From contig CM059202.1 in NCBI GenBank assembly GCA_030323885.1, positions 46,084,849-46,148,848 on the forward strand: 64,000 nucleotides of DNA. The letters run 5' to 3'. Source of the DNA: Branchipolynoe longqiensis. Its lineage: Eukaryota > Annelida > Polychaeta > Phyllodocida > Polynoidae. Positions 55,956 through 64,000 of the stretch are shown here, one piece after another. The translations under genes and the position numbers were made by a program. Within the stretch, counting starts at the first letter, position 1. Each line of letters starts with the position of its first letter. The notes under the pieces were generated by a model. It saw only the letters and a list, made by a program, of their open reading frames with translations. It was not told where the DNA came from and made no database searches.

Positions 55956-56644
55956 TGGGGCTGTCACACTACGACATAATGACGTCAACGTAGGGAGAAC
56001 GTGAAGAACGTTGAACTTCTCGGCGTAGTATGCAAATTTGGGCACAAGTTGAACGTGGATGCAGCGTAGTGGACGAGAACGTAACGTTGGTAAAGCGTAG
56101 TGATACCATCAATCACCGAGAGAGGACAACGTCACTACGCTCACGGAACGTTATGAACGTTATTCCATCGCCAGAACTACGTTGCTTTACGTTACCTTAC
56201 GTTATATACGTCAGGAAACGGTGGCAAAACTGTAATCCTACGTTGGATGTCCGTTAGGCGTCCGTTAACCCGGCGTTTTCACTACGTGGACTGCACGTTC
56301 CCCCTCGGATTAATGTGGGTCAACGTAGTGCAACGTAATGCAACGTAGTTGAACGTAGTGACCGATGTTTTAATAACGTTTGTTTAACGTCATTGACGTT
56401 CGCCAAACGTGTACAGAACGTACGGCGAACGTAAACCCTTAAGTTCAAGCTACGTCGAAAGTTTTGAACATGTCCAAAACTTCGACGTAACTCGACGTAG
56501 CACGACGTAATGTGATGTAGCTCGACGTCAGTCTAACGTCATTATGACGTCATCATAACGTAATCCAACGTACATCAACGTAATGACGAAAAATCACCAC
56601 GCTAGGCTCACGTTCGCTCATTACGTCGTAGTGTGACAGGGGTA
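55956..56644. mobile_element. ACGT-word TIR element, copy 2
   Basis: Perfect TTA duplication (55953-55955, 56645-56647). Ends TGGGGCTGTCACACTACGAC and, reversed, TACCCCTGTCACACTACGAC. Interior of AACGTT/CTACGT/GACGTC words, in inverse orientation to copy 1 (for example GTTTTGAACATGTCCAAAAC versus 4074-4093). Confidence 0.9.
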
Positions 56645-56647
56645 TTA

Positions 56648-57170
56648 CAGGGTTCATGGATGACCTTCCCCCAACAAGCTACTTTATAGCATAGTCCGCT
56701 CACTCCAACCAAAGACCCTATAAAACTGAGACAGCTCACTCCCTATCTCTCCCATGGTAATGTAAATTTCGCAGTGCCACCTTGTGGTGGGTTTGATCAG
56801 CCCGGCTGCTGGTTGGTGTTTCACATGTAAACACATACAATTATATTATACATGAGATAGGTAAGTATGAATACGCATCAATATGAAATTGCTATGAACA
56901 AATACACATCATCATCAGCATCACCATCAGCATCGCCATCATCACACATCTTTCACATTCATATATACATTTATACATATAATATAGCACCTGTTTAACC
57001 AAGAGAACAGTGAGTGCACCAAGTGGTGGGTTTGATCATTTTGATTACACAGTACAGGCTGAGTGAGCCGTCTTAGTATTATATGGTCTTTGCTCCAACC
57101 ACACATCCATGGCTCCACCATTATCTTCGCCATTTCAGCGTATAAACTATAATTGTATCTGTCACAAGCA
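56648..57170. other. Unassigned
   Basis: Includes a short CATCATCAGCATC repeat near 56908-56945 and CCTTGTGGTGGGTTTGATCA / CCAAGTGGTGGGTTTGATCA twins near 56781 and 57018. No gene seen. Confidence 0.5.
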
Positions 57171-57356
57171 GTCGGTTGTTTGCTTGTTTGTTGGGGTTGT
57201 GCATCTTTGCAACACTTATGGTCATCTCATGACGGGTACTGACTTGTGACAGTGCTCACACATGGTGGCTTTATAGTGCTGCTCTGATGTGATACCACAC
57301 TGCCAACAACCAGCACCATAAGCCGATATCTTACTCAGTTGCATTAAGCCAGAACC
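57171..57356 (-). mobile_element. Main SINE, 3' half
   Basis: GACGGGTACTGACTTGTGAC, GGCTTTATAGTGCTGCTC and CCGATATCTTACTCAGT in reverse order. Confidence 0.85.
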
Positions 57357-57470
57357 ACTTGATGGATTTGATATTGTCTTCAGGACTCATCTGCTTAATG
57401 TCGCGTTTTATTGTAAACAACATTTCTTGTCTTCTCCAAATATTGCAACTAAGTTGTAAATAAACCAGAC

Positions 57471-57810
57471 GCAGTGGTCTAATCGGTAGAGTGCGGGCTT
57501 CAAATGCGGTAGGTCGGGATTTCGGTTTCCGCTCGAGTCAAACCAATGACTGATATAATTGATACTTATCGCTTCCTAGCCTGGCACTCGGGATTAATAA
57601 GATAGGGCAATGACTGGTTAGCTCAGTGTCAGGATAATATGACTGAGTGAGTGGGATATCAGGTCATGGTGCCGGTGGACTGATTTTCCAGTGGGGGCAG
57701 CACTATAAACTTGCCATGAGTGCATACTGTCACAAGTCGGTACTTGTCCTGATATGACCTTAGATGTTGTCAGGACGTAAAACTCCAAGAACCAACTAAC
57801 CAACATCACG
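57471..57810 (+). mobile_element. Main SINE family, near full length
   Basis: Head CAGTGGTCTAATCGGTAGAG with B-box-like GATTTCGGTTTCC, then the complete body to the CAGGACGTAAAACTCCAA tail; a GAGT duplication interrupts GTGACTGAGTGAGTGGGAT. Confidence 0.92.
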
Positions 57811-57837
57811 GATCGTGAGTTCATTGTACAGCGACTA

Positions 57838-58093
57838 ATGGCTGGCGCACACCTCCCGTTTACGACCTAAAACTGGCCGTTTCGCGACTAAGTTTGAGTT
57901 TTAGTCGTTAGGTGTGCAACCCCCTAGCACACCAGAGCCTTGCGATTCGCAACTTAAAACTCAGTTTTAGGGCTTAAAACTGGAATCTTATAAGATTCGT
58001 AAAATGAATCGGCCAGTTTTAAGTCGTAAACGGGTCGCGAGTCGCAGTCAGTTTTAGCGCGCGAATCGTAAACGGGAGGTGTGCGCCAGCCAT
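57838..58093. mobile_element. 256-bp MITE with 30-bp perfect TIRs
   Basis: Ends ATGGCTGGCGCACACCTCCC and continues identical through CGTTTACGA on the other strand. TA flanks both ends. The interior repeats AAAACT/AGTTTTA and TCGCGA words in both orientations. Confidence 0.88.
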
Positions 58094-58164
58094 TAGAATT
58101 GCTCCTGATAGTGTTATGTTAAATTTATATTATTATTATTATTAAACCTGATGCTGAGCCAAGC

Positions 58165-58865
58165 TGCTTGTTTGATGGTGTTTTACGCCCTAGAAACATC
58201 AACTGTCATATCAGGACGAGTAACGACTTGTGACAGTACGCACCCATAATTATTTTATACTGTTGCCCCAGTGAGAGACCAGGCCACTGGCACCTAGATA
58301 AAGGATTCACCCGGTACTCGCAGTACACGAGTGAAGACCAGCCTTATATAAAAACGGTCGAAAAATCGGGCGAATGAACTGAGTCTTTATGAGAGCCTAA
58401 TTTCACAATCTAAGAAGCAACATTTATTCTTTGTACATGTCTTCATATTTACCCGCTAACTTTGAGTTGAAAAATATAATAAAATATCTAGCGTTCTAGA
58501 GCCGCCATCTTGTCTTTTTGCATTCTCGCATATTTCACCAACTCTGCGTCTATATATGTAGCCATTTGATCCTGGAACCACTGTTTCTACTTCATGTTCC
58601 ATACTAAAGCTATTTTCGACCGTATTTACACTATGTTGTCATTCACTCGTGTACTACAAGGGTGAATCTTTTATCTAATTGGCACCATGACCTCATATCC
58701 CACTCAGTCACATTATCCGGGTACTGGGCAAACCAGTGCTTGCACTATCCTAGTAATGCTGAGCGCAAGACTATATATCGACAAGTATCAATTTCAAGAG
58801 TTATTGGTTTGATTGCACCCGGGTTCAAACCCATGACCTTCTGTAGGTGGCCCAGTAAATTAGGT
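58165..58865 (-). mobile_element. Main SINE split by a TAGATAAA MITE
   Basis: Reversed SINE blocks run to GGCCACTGGCACC (58294) and resume at 58678 with ATTGGCACCATGACCTC up to the B-box-side GGGTTCAAACCC. The 9-bp TSD is ACTGGCACC/ATTGGCACC. Confidence 0.88.
58295..58677. mobile_element. TAGATAAA MITE, copy B inside a SINE
   Basis: TIR TAGATAAAGGATTCACCC and, reversed, TAGATAAAAGATTCACCC; 383 bp; same interior as 21915-22345. The 9-bp duplication in known SINE sequence is the strongest evidence for the family's target-site length. Confidence 0.88.
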
Positions 58866-58889
58866 TATCCATCCGGTACTACGGCTGAT

Positions 58890-59236
58890 AAATGCCCAGC
58901 GGCTCGCCGCTGGGGTTTAAATGCACAACACGGTGGTCGGCGCGCCGGGCGACAGCCCAGGACTAATAGCCTTGTCGGCCTCGTTAAGATAAGGCGCGGG
59001 GAGGAAATCCGACCCTGTGCCGGGGTCGGCGAAGGGACAAATGCACCGCCTCAGCGCACTCGCTGGCTCTGCCACCCCCCACCCCCACCCCCACCCCCCA
59101 CCCGCGGGAGGCGGGGGGAGGGGGAGCGAGCCTGGGTACCCCCCGGCTCCTCCAGCTGCCGGCATTCCGCTGGCCGCGCGGACCCTGCCTCCACGCATCC
59201 CGAGCTGCTCAGCAACCGCTCAGATGTGCGCACCTC
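58890..59236 (+). repeat. A1 repeat of the Ngaro-like element
   Basis: About 347 bp nearly identical to A2 (61402-61737), ending GATGTGCGCACCTC in both. After that A1 joins RT coding sequence, while A2 joins B2. Confidence 0.9.
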
Positions 59237-60073
59237 GTCCTCGAGCACAGCGATAACCTTCCTAGGTGTTGCCATAGACACGGTCACTTTCACCCTCGGA
59301 CTACCACCCACCAAACTCAGCGCACTCGTGGCCGAAGCCGAATCAGCCGCGCAGCGCCGCAGTCTCACAAAAAAAGAGATCCAGTCGATATGCGGAAAAT
59401 TAAATTGGGCCGCCCAGGTAATATACGGGGGGCGCACCCACCTGCGCAGGTTTCTGGACGTGGTGGCGCCCTCGTGCACCCCTCCCACCGCGCCCGAGTC
59501 ACCCCAGCCATGCGCGAGGATTTCCGCTGGTGGTGCCTGTTCGCCCGCCAACACAAGGGGCGCACCCCCATCCTGGAAGCCTCCCCCGCCACCCCCATCT
59601 CAAACGACGCGTGCCTGGATGGCGCCGGCGGCTACCACAATGGCGACTGGTTCACAGTCGCGTTCAGCGACTGGCCAAGTACGGAGGCCCTATCTATAAA
59701 CTATAAAGAGGTATTAAGCCTCTTGCCAGCTGCGCACCTCTGGGCGCACACATGGGCGCACAAACGGGTGTATGTGCACACCGACAACCAGGCAGCTGCG
59801 GCCATCATAAACCGCGGCACCGCAAAGGACCCCCTCACCATGGAGTACCTCAGGCAAATTTATTACATGTCAGTAACCCACAACTTCAAAATCGGCGCCT
59901 TATACTACCCCGGGGTGCGCAATGTGGTGGCCGACGCAGCCAGCCGGCTGATGTTCCCCGGGGGACCCAAGCGCCTGCGCGTGGCTCTGGAGCGCACCAT
60001 CACAGACTGCCGCCAGGCCCCCCCGCCTGGACCTCCCCGTGCCCCATTCGGTGCCAACCACTCATCCCGCTAG
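59237..60073 (+). pseudogene. Reverse transcriptase C terminus and RNase H of the Ngaro-like element
   Basis: The first part reads TFLGVAIDTVTFTLGLPP and SLTKKEIQSICGKLNWAAQV, the thumb of DIRS-type RT; the YxDD core is missing. A frameshift between about 59500 and 59650 leads to RNase H: SNDACLDGAGGY (Asp), SINYKEVLSLL (Glu), VYVHTDNQAAAAIINRG (Asp) and YPGVRNVVADAASRL (Asp). RNase H degrades template RNA during reverse transcription. Confidence 0.85.
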
Positions 60074-60074
60074 C

Positions 60075-61041
60075 ATGGACGTTGCGGCTCTCGACCGAGA
60101 AGTGGCGCTTTACCAGGATTGCGCGCACGCCCCCAACACCCGCAGAACTTATAGAATGCATAGGGCCGCATACTTGCGTTTCTGCGCATGGCTGGGCGCC
60201 TCCCCGGCCCCCGCCACCTCCACCCTCCTCTGCCGTTACGCTTCCCGCCTGGCACGGCGACTATGTTATGCCTCCGTGCGGCAGTATCTCAACATCGTAC
60301 GGATAATCCACCAGGAGCGAAGCCTCCCTAACCCCCTGCAGGGCGACCTCCCCCTCACCATGACACTCCGCGGCATCCGCCGTGAGCGCGGGAGCGCCGT
60401 GCGCCGGAAAGCGCCCATCACACCGGAAATGCTCCACGCCATACTGCGCGGCATTGACTTACGAACCCCGCCCACGCGGCCGCCTGGGCGGCAGCATTAG
60501 CCATGTTCTATGGACTGTTGAGGAGGTCAAACCTCATCCCCACCACCACGGGGTCATTTGACGCGTCACGGCACCTGCGCCGATCTGACGCGCGTTTTTC
60601 GCACACCGGGGTTGGTCTAACCATCCGTTGGTCCAAAACCAACCAATATCGCGGCCCCGCGCGCATCATCACCCTGCCGCGCATGCCCGCGCACCCCCTC
60701 TGCCCCACTCAAGCTCTATTCAACTCCTGCGCCCTCCCACTGGGCGCCCCCCCCCGGGGGGCCGCTGCTCTGGCTAGGGAGGAGCCCCCCTTACCGCCAC
60801 CAGTTTCTGGGCGATCATCAGCGGGGCACTCCAGCGCGCGGGGCACGTGACGGCGGACTATGGATCCCACAGCTTCTGCCGCGGCGGATCCTGCGCCCTC
60901 TTCAACGCGGGTGCGCCGGAAGCGACCATCCACAAACTCGGCGGCTGGGTCTCTAACGCGTACACAGCATATATCATCGCGGACACCGCGGGCATCGCCC
61001 GCACCACCAGCGCCCTGGGCGCGGCTTTGCCTCGCTCCTGA
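60075..61041 (+). pseudogene. Tyrosine recombinase of the Ngaro-like element, two frameshifts
   Basis: The N-terminal SAM-like core-binding part (TRRTYRMHRAAYLRFCAWLG, VRQYLNIVRIIHQERS) is open to about 60480. The frame shifts before AAALAMFYGLLRRSN, which carries the first catalytic Arg. It shifts again in the C/G homopolymers near 60745 before GSHSFCRGGS (HxxR box) and LGGWVSNAYTAYI with the nucleophilic Tyr. All catalytic residues are present though out of frame. It would integrate circular cDNA. Confidence 0.85.
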
Positions 61042-61311
61042 GCGCCGGGCGCACCACATCACTACCACTACCGCCTGCTGGGATTTGGGACACTGGGCGC
61101 GCAAGGGGGGGGAGGGCACGCCGCCCGCCACACAGCGGGCCGGCTGCGGCCGCTCCATGCAGGTACCGGGTTCAACACCCAGCATATTGGACTTAGCCAT
61201 TGGCAAATGAACTCACATATTATTACATATTATTACTCTATCTTAGCGCCCCATTACGCCCATTGGGGCAGCGCGCATGCGCATGTGCGCAACAGGTTGA
61301 ATTGTTACGTC

Positions 61312-61822
61312 ATTAACTTTGTGCATTTGTTTATGTAATACTTTTAACCTTAGTGACTTTAATAAAAAGTATTTTACTCCCCCCGTGTGTTCACGTCATT
61401 TAAATGCCCAGCGGCTCGCCGCTGGGGTCTAAATGCGCAACACGGAGGTCGGCGTGCCGGGCGACAGCCCAGGACTAATGGCCTTGTCGGCCTCGTTAAG
61501 ATAAGGCGGGGGGAGGAAATCCGACCCCCTGTGCCGGGGTCAGCGCAGGGACAAACGCACCGCCTCAGCGCACTCGCTGGCTCTGCCACCCCCTCCCCCC
61601 ACCCGCGGGGGGCGGGGGGAGGGGGAGCGAGCCGGGGTGCCTCCCGGCTCCTCCAGATGCCGGCATTCCGCTGGCCGCACGCACCCTGCCTCCACGCATC
61701 CCGAGCTGCTCAGCAACCGCTCGGATGTGCGCACCTCATTAACTTTGTGCATTTGTTTATGTAATACTTTTAACCTTAGTGACTTTAATGAAAAGTCTTG
61801 TTCGCGTCATTTAAATGCCCAG
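61312..61822 (+). repeat. B1-A2-B2 repeats of the Ngaro-like element
   Basis: B1 and B2 both start ATTAACTTTGTGCATTTG and end CGTCATTTAAATGCCCAG; B2 lacks about 15 bases near ACTCCCCCCGTGTG. A2 lies between. Confidence 0.9.
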
Positions 61823-62025
61823 GTCTGGATGCTAGAAATTTCACTGGACCTACTTTCGTTGATTCGGTGCAATTCCAATCACGGACAGTTGGTCTTCCTC
61901 ATTCCACTGCTGTCGTACGAGTGCCAGGCTCAGTCGTGACTGGCATCAATTCTTGACTCGGCCCATGGGTTCGAACCCACAATATTCCCGTTCGGAAGCA
62001 GACGCTCAACTCGGATGGCCATCCC
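61823..62025. other. Scraps of SINE-like sequence
   Basis: GTTGGTCTTCCTCATTCCACTGC near 61888 recurs near 38961 and 50930; GGTTCGAACCC near 61970 is B-box-like. No complete element defined. Confidence 0.45.
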
Positions 62026-62069
<44 letters not shown>

Positions 62070-62085
62070 TGATATTCACATATGT

Positions 62086-62127
<42 letters not shown>

Positions 62128-62250
62128 TTATACATTATATATGCATATATACACATATATCCATATATATTTACATATATACACATATACATATGTATGC
62201 ATATAATGATATATACTTATATACACACATATATTTATACACATATATCG
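62026..62250. repeat. TATA/TACA microsatellite
   Basis: Long TA runs with TATACACATATA segments. Ile/Tyr ORFs are artefacts. Confidence 0.95.
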
Positions 62251-62264
62251 CCTGTGTCTCGTGT

Positions 62265-62545
62265 GGACAGTTGTGGGTTTGAACCTCGCCTGAGTCAAAT
62301 CAATGACTTACAGAATTGATAGATGCCGCTAACTAGCCTGTCACTTAACATTTCCAGGATAGGTCACAGACGGGTTTGCTCAACATTAGGATAACATGAC
62401 TGAGTGGATGTCAGGTCATTGTGGCAGCCATCCAGTTTCCCAGTGGTGCAGCACTATAAAGTCACCATGAGTTTGCACTGTCACAAATCAGTCCTGATAT
62501 GACAGTAGATGTTGCTAGGACGTAAAACCCTAAATAAACAAACTA
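62265..62545 (+). mobile_element. Main SINE family, diverged copy
   Basis: B-box-like GGGTTTGAACCTC, then TCAAATCAATGACTTACAG, ATAACATGACTGAGTGGAT, GCAGCACTATAAAGTCACC and AGATGTTGCTAGGACGTAAA. Confidence 0.85.
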
Positions 62546-62705
62546 TCACCCGTCCTGACATGCCCGTAAATGTTGCTAGGACCTGATTTGACCACATATG
62601 TTGCTAGGACGCAAAACCCTCAATAAACAAACAATAAACCACCAACCGTCCTGATTTGACCATATATCTTGCTAGGACGTAAAACCCTCAATAAACAAAC
62701 AGCCA
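62546..62705. repeat. Tandemly repeated SINE tail
   Basis: Three further copies of the tail (CCGTCCTGATTTGACCATAT, TTGCTAGGACGTAAAACCC, AATAAACAAAC) follow the SINE, of unequal length. Confidence 0.85.
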
Positions 62706-62881
62706 ACCATCGGACGCTCCCAAATACGTTTGTATATTTTCGTATATATTTAAATATATATATATTTATTTTCATGTACAATTGGCTTGCCATAGTCACG
62801 ACAGCAGGGTCGCGGGTCACGGCCCCGCCCGGTGACGTCACTGCGGTGGTTGGTGGCTGGTTGCCCGCGTGGCGCCGGTTA
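62706..62881. other. Nothing recognised
   Basis: Short TATATA run, then GC-rich single-copy sequence up to the TTA at 62879-62881. Confidence 0.5.
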
Positions 62882-63604
62882 AGGCCCTGTCACATTACGG
62901 CGTATGGCGGGAGCGTATTGAAAACCTACGTAGGTCCTGCGTGTGCCGGCCTATGATGACATTTGGTGACCTTTTGGCTGGTTTTGAGCGTATGTGGAAC
63001 CTATGAGGAGCGTACGAGGAGCGTATGAGGAGCGGGTGGGAGCGTGCTGTGACATTTTTTGACAGTTTTGATTGGCATGTGGAGCGTACGAGTAGCGTAC
63101 GAGTAGCGTACGCATAGCGTATGAGTAGCGTGCATACGCTGTGCATATGCTGTGCATACGCTGTGCATACGCTAGGAGTACGCTCCCATACGTAACTCGT
63201 AGGATATGCGTACGCTACATACGCTAGAGATACGCTAGAGATACGCCGGTGACACAAGTTGAGCATATGACAAACCTATGCCGGCGTACCCCTAGCGTAT
63301 GAGGAGCGTATGCCGGCGTATGAGGAGCGTATGTCGGCATATGAGTAGCGTATGGGCCATACGCTCTCATAGGTTGAGATTTTTTGAGCATGCACAAAAA
63401 AATGTGGAAGGACGGATTTATGAAAGCGTATGGCGGCGTATGCCTCATAAGCCGGTATCTGGCGGCATCTGGCGGCGTATGAGTAGCGTATGAGTAGCAT
63501 ATGCATAGCGTATGAGTAGCGTATACAGCATATGCCGACGTATATGACGTAACGTGCCTACGCCGCCATACGCTCCCGCAAAAAAACCTAATGTGACAGC
63601 CCCT
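62882..63604. mobile_element. GCGTA-word TIR element (third Harbinger-like MITE)
   Basis: Perfect TTA duplication (62879-62881, 63605-63607). Ends AGGCCCTGTCACATTACGGC and, reversed, AGGGGCTGTCACATTAGG. The interior is almost wholly GAGCGTATG, GTAGCGTAC and GGCGTATG words in both orientations. Same TTA target and CTGTCACA terminus as 3968-4626 and 55956-56644, but with a different filling word. Arg/Ser/Tyr-rich ORFs are artefacts. Confidence 0.88.
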
Positions 63605-63734
63605 TTACATGTGTCTGTGGTGAGGGAACCAGCGCTGAGTCAGTCGCTGAGTGAAGGTTGTGACTGTCCCGCCCCCAACCCATCAACTATTGACTAATCA
63701 CATTTATTCACTGAACCAGGCAGGGTGGTCGGGT

Positions 63735-63812
63735 GTTTTTTGGAGTTGTACGTCCTTGCAACACATATGGTCATATCAGGACGGGTACCAACCTGTGACA
63801 GTGCACACCTTT
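63735..63812 (-). mobile_element. Main SINE, 3' tail fragment
   Basis: GTCATATCAGGACGGGTACC and CTGTGACAGTGCACACC in reverse; fused to the second SINE family through a T run. Confidence 0.8.
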
Positions 63813-63825
63813 TTTTTTCTTGAAG

Positions 63826-64000
63826 ATTTATACTGCCTATCATCACTGATCATGGATAAGTCAGAATAGACTTGTTTTCACCATTAGACAGTTTATCGAT
63901 AGAAAGCCCGAGCTTACACTTTTACCGACCCGAGGGATTTTTAACCTCCCACACCACATACACATGGTATGAGAGCAACTGGCCTTCATTGATGCTGTAA
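63826..64000 (-). mobile_element. Second SINE family, copy 3 (cut by window end)
   Basis: GATAAGTCAGAATAGACTTG, CCATTAGACAGTTTATCGAT, TTTTACCGACCCGAGGGAT and ACACATGGTATGAGAGCAAC match 38985-39085 and the reverse of 10660-10820. Confidence 0.85.

Larger units (their letters stand above)
58890..61822 (+). mobile_element. Ngaro-like tyrosine-recombinase retrotransposon, 5' internally deleted
   Basis: Split direct repeats in the order A1 (58890-59236), coding part, B1 (61312-61401), A2 (61402-61737), B2 (61738-61822). B ends and A begins with AAATGCCCAG, followed by the hairpin CCCAGCGGCTCGCCGCTGGG. The coding part keeps the RT end, RNase H and recombinase; gag and the RT core are deleted exactly after A1. 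B1 has AATAAA. No target duplication, as expected for the group. Confidence 0.88.

Overview
The window is eukaryotic and repeat-dominated: there are long simple arrays, many nested mobile elements, AT-rich single-copy stretches and two runs of about 500 N. The best taxonomic clue is a tRNA-headed SINE at 6489-6842 whose body resembles the Meta-domain SINEs common in molluscs. Tyrosine-recombinase (Ngaro/DIRS-like) retrotransposons, RTE-like and CR1/L2/Jockey-type LINE remains and Harbinger-type elements fit a marine invertebrate. I infer a mollusc, perhaps a gastropod, without proof. No bacterial gene, rRNA, CRISPR array or functional tRNA was seen.

Layout. 0-10 kb: a CACTCACAC-type minisatellite, RTE-like LINE scraps, a 659-bp TIR element sitting in a duplicated sequence whose empty copy is also present, SINEs, and a 12-bp minisatellite. 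10-17 kb: an AAG-rich repeat array split by a 5.3-kb insertion that itself holds a dead LINE and a SINE. 17-20 kb: CA, purine and 8-bp arrays. 20-23 kb: MITEs and SINEs nested in one another. 23-28 kb: AT-rich DNA with no recognisable gene. 28.4-29.7 kb: a cluster of CTCF-like motifs. 29.8-43.3 kb, minus strand: the only good candidate gene, four in-phase exons encoding a Myb/SANT-like domain and a coiled coil. Its introns are packed with minisatellites and transposons. 40-48 kb: a 9-bp minisatellite invaded by several elements, a pair of inverted 0.85-kb repeats and LTR-like sequences. 48-52 kb: 9-bp and 71-bp tandem repeats, SINEs, a 737-bp foldback element, and a 98-bp repeat with CTCF-like motifs in the opposite orientation. 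52.4-55.5 kb: a gag-only Ngaro-like element. 56-58.7 kb: MITEs and SINEs. 58.9-61.8 kb: a Ngaro-like element keeping the RT end, RNase H and tyrosine recombinase. 62-64 kb: SINEs and another word-saturated TIR element.

Most long open frames are artefacts of tandem repeats. The two most notable observations are the split Myb/coiled-coil gene, whose exons 1-2 lie in transposon territory, and a set of TIR elements whose interiors are made of one short word repeated in both orientations.
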